Shown here: in pieces, positions 9,058 through 19,064 of the stretch
Layout of the letters: the number at the start of each line of letters is the position of its first letter
How positions within the stretch are numbered: the first letter of the stretch is position 1
Assembly: GCA_934294885.1 (NCBI GenBank)
Contig: CAKRAK010000001.1
Location: 1 to 64,000 of the forward strand
Length of the DNA stretch: 64,000 bases
Source of the DNA: an uncultured Lachnospiraceae bacterium
Lineage (GTDB): Bacteria; Bacillota; Clostridia; Lachnospirales; Lachnospiraceae
Reading direction: 5' to 3'
Position numbers and translations under genes: made by a program
Notes under the pieces: model-generated
Databases searched by the model: none
Told to the model about the DNA's origin: nothing
The model's input: the letters and a program-made list of their open reading frames with translations, nothing else

Positions 9058-11214
9058 TTATTTCTGATATTCATACACCCCAATATCATCCAAAATGATA
9101 TTTCCGGCTTCTTCAGATGAAAAAGAAATGACAAGTTTTGTAACCTGCTTTTCATCAAAGCCTTCTTCCTTATAAAAGGTATCAAAGGGAACACTTACCG
9201 TTTCCATCTGATGTTTGTATTCATATTGATTGGTCAAAATATCCTGTTTATATAACTGTCTTGCAATAGACGGCTGTATCAGATATGGATTTGCAACCGT
9301 TGCTTTGTGATGATTCCTGTCATATAACGTAACCGAACAGGAAAAGGGCGACAGCTTCTCCTCTTCTCTCATATCTGCAATTCGAAATGACAGAGTTCCT
9401 TTTGAAATATCCGTTGCCGGAAAGCTCAGTTCCACACCCGGGAGTTCCGTACCGGAATTCCAAGTAAGACGCAGAACGTGATTCTCTTCATCACCACCAC
9501 TGCCATAAGCATCCTTTTGTATCTTCCAAAGAGAAACGTTACTACCATACACTTTTATATCCTCTGTATTACCTACCGTAATATCCGCATCCCTTTCAAA
9601 ATCACACAACGACTTAAAATCAGACGTCTGATAAGAAATTCTTTTTACCGTATCCGGTAAAAAACCGTCAGCCTCCTGATTTTGTCCCAGGAAAGCCTTA
9701 TACGGTCCGGAACCGAAAAAAGTTTGGTCTAAGAAAGCCCGGATATAAACCTTCGCAATACATTGTTGTTTTTCAGAAGAAATCATATCATCCGTATTTA
9801 AAAAACCACTTAGGCCTCCGGTTAGGTCATATCGTCCCCATAAGGAATTAAATTGTCCATGATTGGCTCCAACAATATATACAGAACCCTTTTCATACGC
9901 TCCGTTACCGGAAAATGTAACATTCCGATACTGTTTTTCTCCCATTACACCGGTAACATCCATGTCATCGGAACCATGGAGCAATAAATAATTCACATCT
10001 GTTAATTTGACAGAGTGACCTGCCGGCATATACTGATCAACACAAGGAGCAATTGCGATTACAGATGTAATGGGAAAATGATAATTCAAATGAAGATTTC
10101 CATTATCGGGATATACATCCAGTTGATTCAGTTCATATGCCAGAGCCACTGCTTCTCCACCTCTTGAATGTCCGGCAATGGCAATTTTATCCGAATCTAT
10201 CCGTTGATAAAGCGGACTTTTTTCCTTTTCATTTTTCTCTAAAATAGTTCTGATATTTTCCAAAAGTAGGATTGCTCTTCCTCCATTTTCACCGGATAAT
10301 TCATTTAACATATTTTCATCCACAGAAACCACCACATACCCATTAGAGGCAAGATACTCACCAAGATAATCATAACCAAGATGAGATTCTACCGTAAACG
10401 CATGGTTGCCATGAACAATAAATACTACAGGATTGTCTGTTTTGTCTTTCGGATACCAGATTCTTCCGGCAACCGGAGTTCGTTCAACGGACTGCTTAAA
10501 ATACAGCTTATGCAGAAACTTTGTAACTCCCTTAACAGATACGTAAGGGGAAAGATCCACCGTACCGGTTTGCAGCTCCTTATCCTTTGTGGAACCATAA
10601 TCCATAACGGAAACCTCATATGACCCATTTTGAATGTAATGATTCATGTCTGCTTTTTCGGTCTCATCAAAGATTTTCTCAATGTCTTCGGCTTGTTCCT
10701 TTGCGTTTTCGGTAAACAAACTGCCATGAAAAAATATGCCAAAAGAAACTATCACGCAAAAGGAAATCGCTGTTATGATGTAACAAACCGGTTCCCGTAC
10801 CTTTGGTTTTCCAAAAATATCATATATGCACCTTCCAAACAGATCAACAGCTAAAGCAATGACAAAACCAATCACAAAAGAAGAAACAAGTCTTTGCATA
10901 TTGGTTGCGAAGGCGGCATTCAAGCCGACCAAAACCAATGCAGCAAGAAAACCGATTCTGCTTTTCTTACCGGCTCCCAATAAAAATCGGAATACCCAAA
11001 ACAGAATTTCAATTCCACAGCAAACAAGCAGAAAATACAAAAGGAGTACAAGGGGTTTGGTAAAAATATCATAAACAGATATCGGCAATACTCCATATAG
11101 AAACCAAGCCGCCAAAATGGCACAGAAAAGTATTCCTCCCAATTCCCCTTGTTTCAAAAAATCAAATCTTTTTAATCTATTCTTTTTTCCTTCTGATTGC
11201 TTTTCCATATCCAT
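9058..11214 (-). CDS. Membrane-anchored alpha/beta hydrolase with C-terminal beta-sandwich-like domain
   Basis: Not a recognised named enzyme. About five membrane segments occupy residues 20-170. They are followed by a predicted extracellular alpha/beta hydrolase: oxyanion region VVFIVHGNH, nucleophile elbow GHSRGGE (Ser), acid in LLLHGSDDMD and His in GANHGQFNS. The layout resembles PAF-acetylhydrolase and dienelactone-hydrolase-like families. The last ~170 residues are beta-rich, like carbohydrate-binding or galactose-binding-like modules. The gene is 14 nt downstream of GT8 in the glycan operon, which suggests removal of acyl or other ester groups from an exported glycan or lipid; that is inference. 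ATG 11208 is an alternative start. Confidence 0.75.
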   Translation of the reverse strand: MDMEKQSEGKKNRLKRFDFLKQGELGGILFCAILAAWFLYGVLPISVYDIFTKPLVLLLYFLLVCCGIEILFWVFRFLLGAGKKSRIGFLAALVLVGLNAAFATNMQRLVSSFVIGFVIALAVDLFGRCIYDIFGKPKVREPVCYIITAISFCVIVSFGIFFHGSLFTENAKEQAEDIEKIFDETEKADMNHYIQNGSYEVSVMDYGSTKDKELQTGTVDLSPYVSVKGVTKFLHKLYFKQSVERTPVAGRIWYPKDKTDNPVVFIVHGNHAFTVESHLGYDYLGEYLASNGYVVVSVDENMLNELSGENGGRAILLLENIRTILEKNEKEKSPLYQRIDSDKIAIAGHSRGGEAVALAYELNQLDVYPDNGNLHLNYHFPITSVIAIAPCVDQYMPAGHSVKLTDVNYLLLHGSDDMDVTGVMGEKQYRNVTFSGNGAYEKGSVYIVGANHGQFNSLWGRYDLTGGLSGFLNTDDMISSEKQQCIAKVYIRAFLDQTFFGSGPYKAFLGQNQEADGFLPDTVKRISYQTSDFKSLCDFERDADITVGNTEDIKVYGSNVSLWKIQKDAYGSGGDEENHVLRLTWNSGTELPGVELSFPATDISKGTLSFRIADMREEEKLSPFSCSVTLYDRNHHKATVANPYLIQPSIARQLYKQDILTNQYEYKHQMETVSVPFDTFYKEEGFDEKQVTKLVISFSSEEAGNIILDDIGVYEYQK

Positions 11215-11228
11215 CCTTCTTTTTCCTT

Positions 11229-12209
11229 TTACCTGTGTTTTCGTTTTAAAAGAATCGGCATAAGCATATTAATAATATAACAGCGTAGCAAAGGGAAGGG
11301 TTTCATGAAAAAATTAAAAATACGCCAGCATAAGAAGTATTTTTCCCAACCCGTTTCTATATTCATACCCTTCCACGGAGTCTGATTCAGATAATAAAAA
11401 TAATCATCCCGAAAACGGTGGGTATTACCCATTCTCCATGGTCTTTCTTCTCCCAGATAATGAATGATACAGGGATTTTCCTTTATTTGCTTCATCTCCT
11501 GTTTGGAAGGAACCTTATAATCGCAATACTTAAAAATTCCATAATTATAAATGTCATATGTATTATGATAATTATACGTACAGGATAAGGTTATAATCTT
11601 CCCCTTCTGACTACCGTTAATGGCATCCTGATCATTGGCAAAAAGAAAACCTCCGCTGTTACGATAATAATCCAAAATCTCTTTTCCTGTATTATGACGT
11701 CTCCAGTTATCCAAATCTATTAACATAATTCCGGCATTATAATAGGGCATATTTTTTAGTCCAAGCTTTTCTTTTCTCTCCCTGCTGCAGGTCGGCTCTA
11801 TACTGGCACCAATGGAACAATCCTTCATATCCGTATTCCACAGCTTTTCCAGATTTCCCCGCACAATGGTATCTCCATCCATATACAAAACCCTGGATAC
11901 ATCAGCCGGTAAAAGACGGTCTAAGACAAGACGGATTAAAACAACCGGATTCCATCCCTTTGTGTCAATGGAAAAGTCAAACAGCTCCGATACATTTTCA
12001 ACCTCCACAAAGGAAACCTGACGAATGATATCGCCTTCTTCATAGCCTTTTACAAAATCAAATAGCATATTTTCATTTTCCTCAGATATATGCAAAGATA
12101 CCACATAAAAATGTAATTCCTTAACAGACTTATTATTCTCACAAACCGAACATATTCCCGCTGCTACCTGGGGAACATAATTATTATCTAATATATATAG
12201 AATATTCAT
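11229..12209 (-). CDS. Glycosyltransferase family 8 protein
   Basis: Retaining GT-A glycosyltransferase, 326 residues, cytoplasmic face. It opens with MNILYILDNNYVPQVAAGI, typical of GT8 (LgtC/GspA/glycogenin-like). The metal-binding DxD is at residues 111-113 within LYMDGDTIVRGN. The segment YYNAGIMLIDLDNWR and the late IIHYLGEERPW, which corresponds to the conserved HxxG of GT8, are both present. It follows LicD by 15 nt and has an AAGGA ribosome site. The transferred sugar is probably glucose or galactose judging by the family, but this cannot be fixed from sequence. It belongs to the surface-glycan operon. Confidence 0.9.
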   Translation of the reverse strand: MNILYILDNNYVPQVAAGICSVCENNKSVKELHFYVVSLHISEENENMLFDFVKGYEEGDIIRQVSFVEVENVSELFDFSIDTKGWNPVVLIRLVLDRLLPADVSRVLYMDGDTIVRGNLEKLWNTDMKDCSIGASIEPTCSRERKEKLGLKNMPYYNAGIMLIDLDNWRRHNTGKEILDYYRNSGGFLFANDQDAINGSQKGKIITLSCTYNYHNTYDIYNYGIFKYCDYKVPSKQEMKQIKENPCIIHYLGEERPWRMGNTHRFRDDYFYYLNQTPWKGMNIETGWEKYFLCWRIFNFFMKPFPLLRCYIINMLMPILLKRKHR

Positions 12210-12224
12210 TGTCCCAATCCTTAT

Positions 12225-13091
12225 CTATTCTTCCGGAAATTTTAATACGGCAGGCATATGACAATGCCTGTTTTCCACCGGTGGAAGCTTCCTATAATCT
12301 TTATATGCAATCGTTAAATAACTGTCATATTTTTCCGGTACCGGAATCATAACATTTTCAAAAGGAACCCATAATGGAGTAAATAAATCCTCGTCCTTAT
12401 ATTGCAAACCAAACATTCCGTCATCCCGTATCCAGCACCACATAAGATCTGTTACATAAGAATCCCCATCCTCCTTGGAGGTTGACATCGCATATTTTAA
12501 AAATCTTTTGTATAACCTTTGTGTGGAAAATCCAAACAGCCTTAATCCATAATGAATACATCCGCAGCCAAAATAAGATATATGTTTCTTCCACGGCTTC
12601 ATACCCGCCGGAAGCTTTGGTTTTTTGTAGGTTGCAAGAGAACAAAGTCTTAATAATACATAGCAGCGAAAGGCAACCCTATCCCTTTTCTTTTTATCAC
12701 AAGGCCAGTAATCCATGGGAAAAATATCTATAAAAATACCATTGTGATACCGGATATGCAGGTCTGTTTTTTCTATAAATGTAGAATCCTTCCGGATTAA
12801 TTTTGCAAATGCCATTACATAATTTTTTTCTGTTCTCGGCTCTAACAATCCATAAAGTTCTCCCAATTCCTTTGGTGCTACTTCAAGGAATCTTTCATAA
12901 TCCTTTCTTGGCATCAGAAAATCCATATCATCATCCCATGGAATAAAGCCCTGATGACGGATGGCTCCAAGGGTTGTTCCGAATCCGGTTACGAAGCATA
13001 ATTGATATTTCTCACAGATTCGCTTAAACTCAGCATACAAATCCAATTCTATGCTATGTAATTGTTCCAGTTCATCCTTTTTATACTCCAT
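12225..13091 (-). CDS. LicD family phosphotransferase
   Basis: LicD-type nucleotidyltransferase-fold enzyme, 288 residues, related to pneumococcal phosphorylcholine transferase and fukutin. The core GTTLGAIRHQGFIPWDDD, followed by MDF, at residues 38-58 carries the metal-binding Asp residues. PRKDYERF follows, as in family members. LicD proteins transfer a phospho-alcohol from a CDP-activated donor onto a sugar. The gene is only 4 nt downstream of the fusion protein that ends in a cytidylyltransferase domain. A donor made by that protein and transferred by this one is therefore the natural hypothesis. Confidence 0.92.
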   Translation of the reverse strand: MEYKKDELEQLHSIELDLYAEFKRICEKYQLCFVTGFGTTLGAIRHQGFIPWDDDMDFLMPRKDYERFLEVAPKELGELYGLLEPRTEKNYVMAFAKLIRKDSTFIEKTDLHIRYHNGIFIDIFPMDYWPCDKKKRDRVAFRCYVLLRLCSLATYKKPKLPAGMKPWKKHISYFGCGCIHYGLRLFGFSTQRLYKRFLKYAMSTSKEDGDSYVTDLMWCWIRDDGMFGLQYKDEDLFTPLWVPFENVMIPVPEKYDSYLTIAYKDYRKLPPVENRHCHMPAVLKFPEE

Positions 13092-13095
13092 ATCC

Positions 13096-16000
13096 TTATT
13101 CCTTTTTATTCTCTCTCATTTGTGTCTTAATCTGTGTACTGCTGATTCCCTCTGTATAGGAAAAAAATTCCATATCTGAGCCGCGTTTTTTTAATTCATT
13201 CCATATATCGTTCCAATGATTTGCATGATCATCCCCGGAAAAATGACAGTCATAATGAAGCTGTTCCCATGCATCCAGTTTATCCGTGTTGGAAAAATCG
13301 ACGGGAATCACTTCATCCACATCTTCCAGCCCATTGATTACATAGGCACGATTTTCATAAGAAATCACAGGCTTTTTCCCTTTGTAATATTCCACCAGTT
13401 CATCTGTCAACACACCAACAATCAGATAATCACAACGCTCCTTACAACGCTTTATTAATTTTAAATGTCCTGTATGGAACAAATCAAAAACACCGGGAAC
13501 ATACCCGATATGATATGGTTTCTTCTGCTTTTTCATGCTTCCTTTGTTATTCTGATATATCCTTCGATAATCCGGCGTAGCTGCCCGAAACATCCATTGG
13601 TACTGATCCTTGTTCCGAATCTGTTTTAAAAAGTTTTGTTCTTTTTTTTCAAATTCCTGTATCAGAGCAGGTGTAATTCCATACCGTTGATACAAAATAT
13701 CCTTAGGAAATTCTTTTTGAGCCGCCTTAGAGGATTCCAAATAATACCGAATAGTTCGATACATTGCAAATTCCGGCGTACTATTATCATCCACAAATTC
13801 CTGGTCGTAAAACAACAACTGTTTTCCACGGGGATTATCCGGCAGATAAAAACAATTGCAGGGTGCCAAATCCAAAAAGACTCTTCCCTTTCCGTCCTTT
13901 CCCGGTCGATATGACCTTTGAACAGCCTGATAAATTTCATCCATAATTTCATAAAATCTATCTTTGTCCGATGAAACAAGACGATTCAGGGTAACACTTA
14001 AATTCTCTCCCTCAACATAAGGCAGCTTCATATAACAGCCGGATTCATCCTCCATCAGACTGCCATGAAGAATACTGACTCCTGCCTGTTCCAGTTCCTT
14101 TATACCATTGACTAAAAATCGAAGTTGTTTTTCTCCGGCATCCCATAACGGTCGTTTATAAACACTGCCATCCTCTCTGACAGAGGTTACCATTCCGTAT
14201 TCTTTTCCACGGTCTGTTGTTACGACCCCATATTCCATATCCATAAAGGAACCATCCGGTGACAGCTCTATAAAAAAGGAATTGGACAAAAATGGTAATG
14301 CCCCCTCTTCTATCACATCCTTCATAATGCGATGTTCGATTCCCTGTAATTCTCTGTGGGAATAATGATAATCTACCATCCGTTCCATTACATTTACACT
14401 ATTGTTCCAATGATCCGTAAAGATCATCTGAGGCATTCCTGCATCCGGAACCGGATAATAAAACTTACAGGGCACATCCCCGGCAGCCTTTATTATCTGC
14501 TTCAACCGGTTTTTACTAAACATATGTCCGTCTGCTGCAGGCATCATACCTTCTACCGGTGTATCCCTGTAATATCCGTTAATCCCCGCATAAGGAATTC
14601 CGGTGTATTTTTCTCCTCGTCCGCAAAAATACTGCAAACCATATCTGTTATCACACAGCAGCAGCAATCTGCCCTTCGGTTTCAGTAAAGACAAAAGCAT
14701 ACGCAGTTCTTCTTCCGGATACTTCTCACATTCCAGACAGTCTGTGCCAATCACATAATCATACAACTTATCCCCTAAGGATAATACAGGTTGAATATTG
14801 GACTTCTCCTTGTATTTTTTTTGCAAATCCATAAGCCTTGAAGTGGATTTTACCAATACGGTAACCTTCCTGCATCGTCTGCTTAACAGATTCACATACG
14901 CATCCACACCACAGTCCAATAATAAGACTCTGCTGTCTTTTCTGAATTCATACCAATTCAGTGCTGATTCCAATATCATATCATCCGGATTCATTGGTAA
15001 ATCCTGTTCTGTTTGGTCACAGACATCCGTAGCTTCCTCATATTCGGTAGCATACTCCGGCATTTTCAATAATCGTCGTTCCATAAGCTTCAACAAATTA
15101 ATGTCTCTTCTTCCGCCCCACAATTCATCATCCATCAGCACGGAAGCAAACATCTTCCGATCTTCTCCGGAGCAATGACGAATAAAGCTTTCAAAAAACA
15201 TGGCTCCATTATGATAACGAAAGGCGGTTTCTTTTTCATATGAGGCAAACCCATCCAAAAAGTCCTTAACAAAGGATAGCGCCCCTTTCTGAAATTCTGT
15301 CACAACCTTCTTGTAGGCATCATCCTGTCCCCCATCCCACATCAATGTCCCATCCGGCTGATATCCGATACAGGATGGTGCCGGTTCTAAGTAAGCATAT
15401 TCTCGAAGTGTCGATTCCATATATGGACTAAAATCAAAAAAGCTTCGTATCCTGATATGATACTTTTCCTCTTCCTCATACACCCTAAGTCCGTCTGTAT
15501 GAAAATAATACACAGAAAAATCCTTATGAACAGCCTCCTTTATGGCTCCTGCAATCCTGCCGCTATATCCCATATCAAAAATGGCTGTATCATCCTCTAC
15601 CCTCTGAAGCAGATAACGGCGAACCGCCGCCTTGCTGAGATTATGCTTTTCGCTGTCATAACCGTATTTTATAAAATCAGAAATAAACTCCCAATAAGAC
15701 TCCTTAACAAAGGCTTTTCCCTTTTCGTATGAATGACCGGGATTTTGAGTTATCATCCCTTCAAAGGCATTTTCTTTCTTACAAAAAGCAAGTATCTTTA
15801 ACAGTTTTTCCGGAGTATGGTAGGAAATATCAATCGGAAGATCAAACAAATCCTCTTTTTCTTTTATCATAACCGGCAGTAACGCAAGCCTTGAGGTATG
15901 CAGATAATATGCCTTTGGCAAATCCGGATTTTTTCCCAAAAACATTTGATATGCCTGCATGGGAAGATAACCATCTCTGGACAAAAATATCATTTTCTTT

Positions 16001-16935
16001 ATATGATCCCGCTTCACATTATCTATAAGCCAGCGAACCAATGCCAGGATCTCCATTCCCAAAGCTCCGTAGCCTACAAAATCAGGATCGTTGTTATAGT
16101 CTGATTCCTGATTAAAATAGCGATACGGATTATCAAAATAATAATTTGCAGCCATATGCTTCATAATGGCAATTCCATGCTCCCGGGAACCAATTTCCCA
16201 GTTTGTCAGATCTTTGCACATCTTTTTTACCTGATTGCCACAGCCATATTTTTCATACATGGATACCGTACTTGGAAAATAAATACCGCGAATACCAAGA
16301 TTGCAGGGGATTTCCACATCACTTTCCCTGTTATCCCCTATATGAAGCATCTGACTTGCTGTTATCCGGCTTTCCCGTAAAACATATTGATATAAATTTC
16401 CTGTATTTTTCCGTAATCCGATTTCAGAAGATACATATAATTCAAAAGCCTGTCCGTATCCATTTTGTTCCAAAAGCTTCTGAATCTGTTCTTTTCGCAA
16501 ATACATATCCGTAATCAGAACTACCCTTTTACCAGATAATAATGCCTGTGCATACAAATATGCTCCGGTTTTTCTCGGAGTACAAAACCGAAGTTCCAAT
16601 TGGTATTCTTCTTCCTTCATAACGGAAGTAATCTCTTTCTCAATGAAGTAATCCCTATGCATCACATCATAAATCTCATCTATTGTAATATCTTCTTTTG
16701 ACAGCTTCCCCTGTATTATTTTTCTTCTAAGACATTCCTCTGACATAGTTCTCAGCTTTTCAAAGGAAATATTACAATTGGAGATTTGACGGAATTTTTT
16801 ATTTAACAGAACAAATTTTTCTTTTTCTCCAAAAGGACGTAATAACAGTGTGTCAAAGATATCAAAGCTGATAACCTGTATATCCGGATCATGAAATTGC
16901 TGAATCAGTCCTCTTAGTTCTTTTTTATCTTCCAT
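13096..16935 (-). CDS. HAD / methyltransferase-like / kinase-like / cytidylyltransferase fusion protein
   Basis: A 1279-residue cytoplasmic multidomain protein. A HAD-like phosphatase domain occupies about residues 18-230 (FDIFDTLLLR, LITDMY, HIGDNRESDV). An associated region of unknown fold follows to about 620 (FLSRDGYLPMQ, FDMGYSGRIAGA). A Rossmann/SAM-methyltransferase-like stretch lies at about 660-860 (RVLLLDCGVD, LKPKGRLLLL). A phosphotransferase-like region at about 860-1110 retains FLDLAPCN and FYDQEF, resembling the catalytic Asp/Asn and metal Asp of choline-kinase/APH enzymes. A cytidylyltransferase domain closes the protein from about 1138 (GVFDLFHTGH, YTEGISSTQI). Kinase plus cytidylyltransferase would make a CDP-alcohol for LicD, the next gene. 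The methyltransferase assignment is the weakest. Confidence 0.8.
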   Translation of the reverse strand: MEDKKELRGLIQQFHDPDIQVISFDIFDTLLLRPFGEKEKFVLLNKKFRQISNCNISFEKLRTMSEECLRRKIIQGKLSKEDITIDEIYDVMHRDYFIEKEITSVMKEEEYQLELRFCTPRKTGAYLYAQALLSGKRVVLITDMYLRKEQIQKLLEQNGYGQAFELYVSSEIGLRKNTGNLYQYVLRESRITASQMLHIGDNRESDVEIPCNLGIRGIYFPSTVSMYEKYGCGNQVKKMCKDLTNWEIGSREHGIAIMKHMAANYYFDNPYRYFNQESDYNNDPDFVGYGALGMEILALVRWLIDNVKRDHIKKMIFLSRDGYLPMQAYQMFLGKNPDLPKAYYLHTSRLALLPVMIKEKEDLFDLPIDISYHTPEKLLKILAFCKKENAFEGMITQNPGHSYEKGKAFVKESYWEFISDFIKYGYDSEKHNLSKAAVRRYLLQRVEDDTAIFDMGYSGRIAGAIKEAVHKDFSVYYFHTDGLRVYEEEEKYHIRIRSFFDFSPYMESTLREYAYLEPAPSCIGYQPDGTLMWDGGQDDAYKKVVTEFQKGALSFVKDFLDGFASYEKETAFRYHNGAMFFESFIRHCSGEDRKMFASVLMDDELWGGRRDINLLKLMERRLLKMPEYATEYEEATDVCDQTEQDLPMNPDDMILESALNWYEFRKDSRVLLLDCGVDAYVNLLSRRCRKVTVLVKSTSRLMDLQKKYKEKSNIQPVLSLGDKLYDYVIGTDCLECEKYPEEELRMLLSLLKPKGRLLLLCDNRYGLQYFCGRGEKYTGIPYAGINGYYRDTPVEGMMPAADGHMFSKNRLKQIIKAAGDVPCKFYYPVPDAGMPQMIFTDHWNNSVNVMERMVDYHYSHRELQGIEHRIMKDVIEEGALPFLSNSFFIELSPDGSFMDMEYGVVTTDRGKEYGMVTSVREDGSVYKRPLWDAGEKQLRFLVNGIKELEQAGVSILHGSLMEDESGCYMKLPYVEGENLSVTLNRLVSSDKDRFYEIMDEIYQAVQRSYRPGKDGKGRVFLDLAPCNCFYLPDNPRGKQLLFYDQEFVDDNSTPEFAMYRTIRYYLESSKAAQKEFPKDILYQRYGITPALIQEFEKKEQNFLKQIRNKDQYQWMFRAATPDYRRIYQNNKGSMKKQKKPYHIGYVPGVFDLFHTGHLKLIKRCKERCDYLIVGVLTDELVEYYKGKKPVISYENRAYVINGLEDVDEVIPVDFSNTDKLDAWEQLHYDCHFSGDDHANHWNDIWNELKKRGSDMEFFSYTEGISSTQIKTQMRENKKE

Positions 16936-16952
16936 TGTACATTCTCCACCTG

Positions 16953-19064
16953 TTAAAAATTCACGTAAATAATATCGGTAATTCCATACTCCGCCAGCAA
17001 TGCTTCATATGTGTCCTGATTATAATGGGAAGCCGCCATAACAACAGCCCCCGGCTTTTCCTTTACGGTCTTTGCATCTACAACCGGAAATCCCCGATAT
17101 GCTCTACCTTCCAAATTCCACAAATTGCTTTTTATAATACCAAGTATCTCTACTCCTAATGCACCCACTGTATCTATCATACGATTCAAATATTGTCCCT
17201 GCCCGCATAAGTAAACCTTTTCTTCCCCAATCAGCTTACGGGCACCGTCATCTCCCAATATCGCCTTTCCCCGGCTTGGACCGGTAGTAGTTTCCTTTAA
17301 CAGCTCCAAAAGTAATTTGCTTTCCGGGTCTACAAAGCCTCCCCGTTCCCAATAAATGGCATCATTTTGCAGATATAACATCCGGATTCTTCCTAACACA
17401 TCCCGAATCCATTTCCTGTATGCATGAAGCATTCTTTCATCTTCCCCATACCATTCATAAATCCGTTGTTCATAAGAAAATGCCCTTCTCCAGCTCTTTA
17501 AATATCCTTCTATATTTTTAGCGGAAAAATCACCTGTTACCGTAGAGGAAGAACGAAATCTTCGATGATACAGGGCACGATGCAGCAGCTGCACCTTGTC
17601 CACATTCATAAACAGACTGAAAATAAATCCGATATCCTCATGAAGAATATTCTCGTCAAAACGAATACCATTCTCCTCCAGACAGCTTCTTTTTATCATA
17701 TAAGTCGGAACACTGGGAGAAATCACATCCTCTTCCACACAGGTAATAAATGCATCCTTTCCACTATAAATTCCCTCTACCGCTTCATAAGAAAATAAAG
17801 GCGTTTGGGAAAGCGCTTCAAAACGGTTCTCCATAGTAAACTGATGATTTTCAAATGCAATCATGGAAAGCCTTGAAACTTCACACAAGGAAACCAGCAG
17901 GGAAAGGGTATCCTTTGCGATATAATCATCTGCATCCATCATATAAACATAAGTACCTCTGGCATGGGATAAACCTATATTCCGGGCACTTGCCTGTCCT
18001 TTGTTTTCTTCGTTACGATACACAAAAATTCTTGGATCCATTTCCGTATAATCCAATAATTTTTCATAGGAACCATCTGTAGAAGCATCATCCACACAAA
18101 TTATTTCATAATCCAAAAAATCCTGGGATAAGACACTGTCCAGACATTCCTCTATATATTCCCTTACCTGATAAACCGGTATAATAACAGATAAAACCGG
18201 CATTTCTTTTTTCACATGAAAGACTCCCGGATATCCGGTTTGTTTAAATTTATTCCTTACATTGGCAGTTATCTTTTTCCGATAAAAGTTGACTGCATTC
18301 TTTAATTCCGAATCCTCTTCATATAAATCATTTTTCGACATAATATGTTGTAAAATCCTTGTACAACCAAGCAGATTCTTCTCTGTCGGTACACCGGTCA
18401 TAATGGAATTTTCACGGAATCTTCTGATAAAATACGGAGTATCCAGAACACGGACTGCCTTTGCATGCATTAACACATCAAAGGCAAAGGGTTCATCCTC
18501 ATGTACCATTCCGTCAATGAAGCGGATATGATTTTCCAATAAAAATTTTCGTCGGTAAAAAAATCTTGGTTGGGAGGGCATCCAGTCCCAGACCTTCATC
18601 CATTCCTTATACAATGCTTTTCCCGAAAGTACCTCCGGATATGTCTGTTTAAAACGGGCCGGATTACTGCTGAATTTTTCCTGAAGCTCTTGATTATCAT
18701 AGATAAACCGGGCACCGAATATAACGGCATCCAACTGCTCCTCTTCCGCCTTTTCATACAATGCCTGCAATGCACCTTCGTCTAACATGTCATCGGAATC
18801 CAAAAAGTAAACATATTCCCCCTTTGCAAGCTGCAGCCCTTTGTTTCTTGTGGCGGCCAGTCCCATATTCTTTTCATTTTCATAGGGACGAATTCTGGAA
18901 TCCTCCGCCGCCATCGCTTCCACATATTCAAAAGAATGATCTCTTCCGCAATCATGGATGCATATAATCTCAATATCTTTAATGCTTTGATTCCGCACAC
19001 TGTTCACACAGGCTTCAATATAGTTTTCTACGTTATAAATTGGAATTACAACTGAAATCTTCAT
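16953..19064 (-). CDS. Tandem family 2 glycosyltransferase with C-terminal Rossmann-like domain
   Basis: 703 residues containing two complete GT2 modules. The first starts at residue 1 (ISVVIPIYNVENYIEACV; acceptor-side motif FLDSDD). The second starts at about 293 (LSVIIPVYQVREYIEECL; motif MMDADD). The last ~90 residues begin KVYLCGQGQYLNRMID and look like the small Rossmann domain found on some sugar-modifying enzymes. Two catalytic modules suggest that it adds two sugars in succession or an alternating disaccharide. It overlaps the aldolase-like gene by 4 nt and precedes the fusion protein by 17 nt, so it is tightly coupled in the glycan operon. Confidence 0.9.
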   Translation of the reverse strand: MKISVVIPIYNVENYIEACVNSVRNQSIKDIEIICIHDCGRDHSFEYVEAMAAEDSRIRPYENEKNMGLAATRNKGLQLAKGEYVYFLDSDDMLDEGALQALYEKAEEEQLDAVIFGARFIYDNQELQEKFSSNPARFKQTYPEVLSGKALYKEWMKVWDWMPSQPRFFYRRKFLLENHIRFIDGMVHEDEPFAFDVLMHAKAVRVLDTPYFIRRFRENSIMTGVPTEKNLLGCTRILQHIMSKNDLYEEDSELKNAVNFYRKKITANVRNKFKQTGYPGVFHVKKEMPVLSVIIPVYQVREYIEECLDSVLSQDFLDYEIICVDDASTDGSYEKLLDYTEMDPRIFVYRNEENKGQASARNIGLSHARGTYVYMMDADDYIAKDTLSLLVSLCEVSRLSMIAFENHQFTMENRFEALSQTPLFSYEAVEGIYSGKDAFITCVEEDVISPSVPTYMIKRSCLEENGIRFDENILHEDIGFIFSLFMNVDKVQLLHRALYHRRFRSSSTVTGDFSAKNIEGYLKSWRRAFSYEQRIYEWYGEDERMLHAYRKWIRDVLGRIRMLYLQNDAIYWERGGFVDPESKLLLELLKETTTGPSRGKAILGDDGARKLIGEEKVYLCGQGQYLNRMIDTVGALGVEILGIIKSNLWNLEGRAYRGFPVVDAKTVKEKPGAVVMAASHYNQDTYEALLAEYGITDIIYVNF

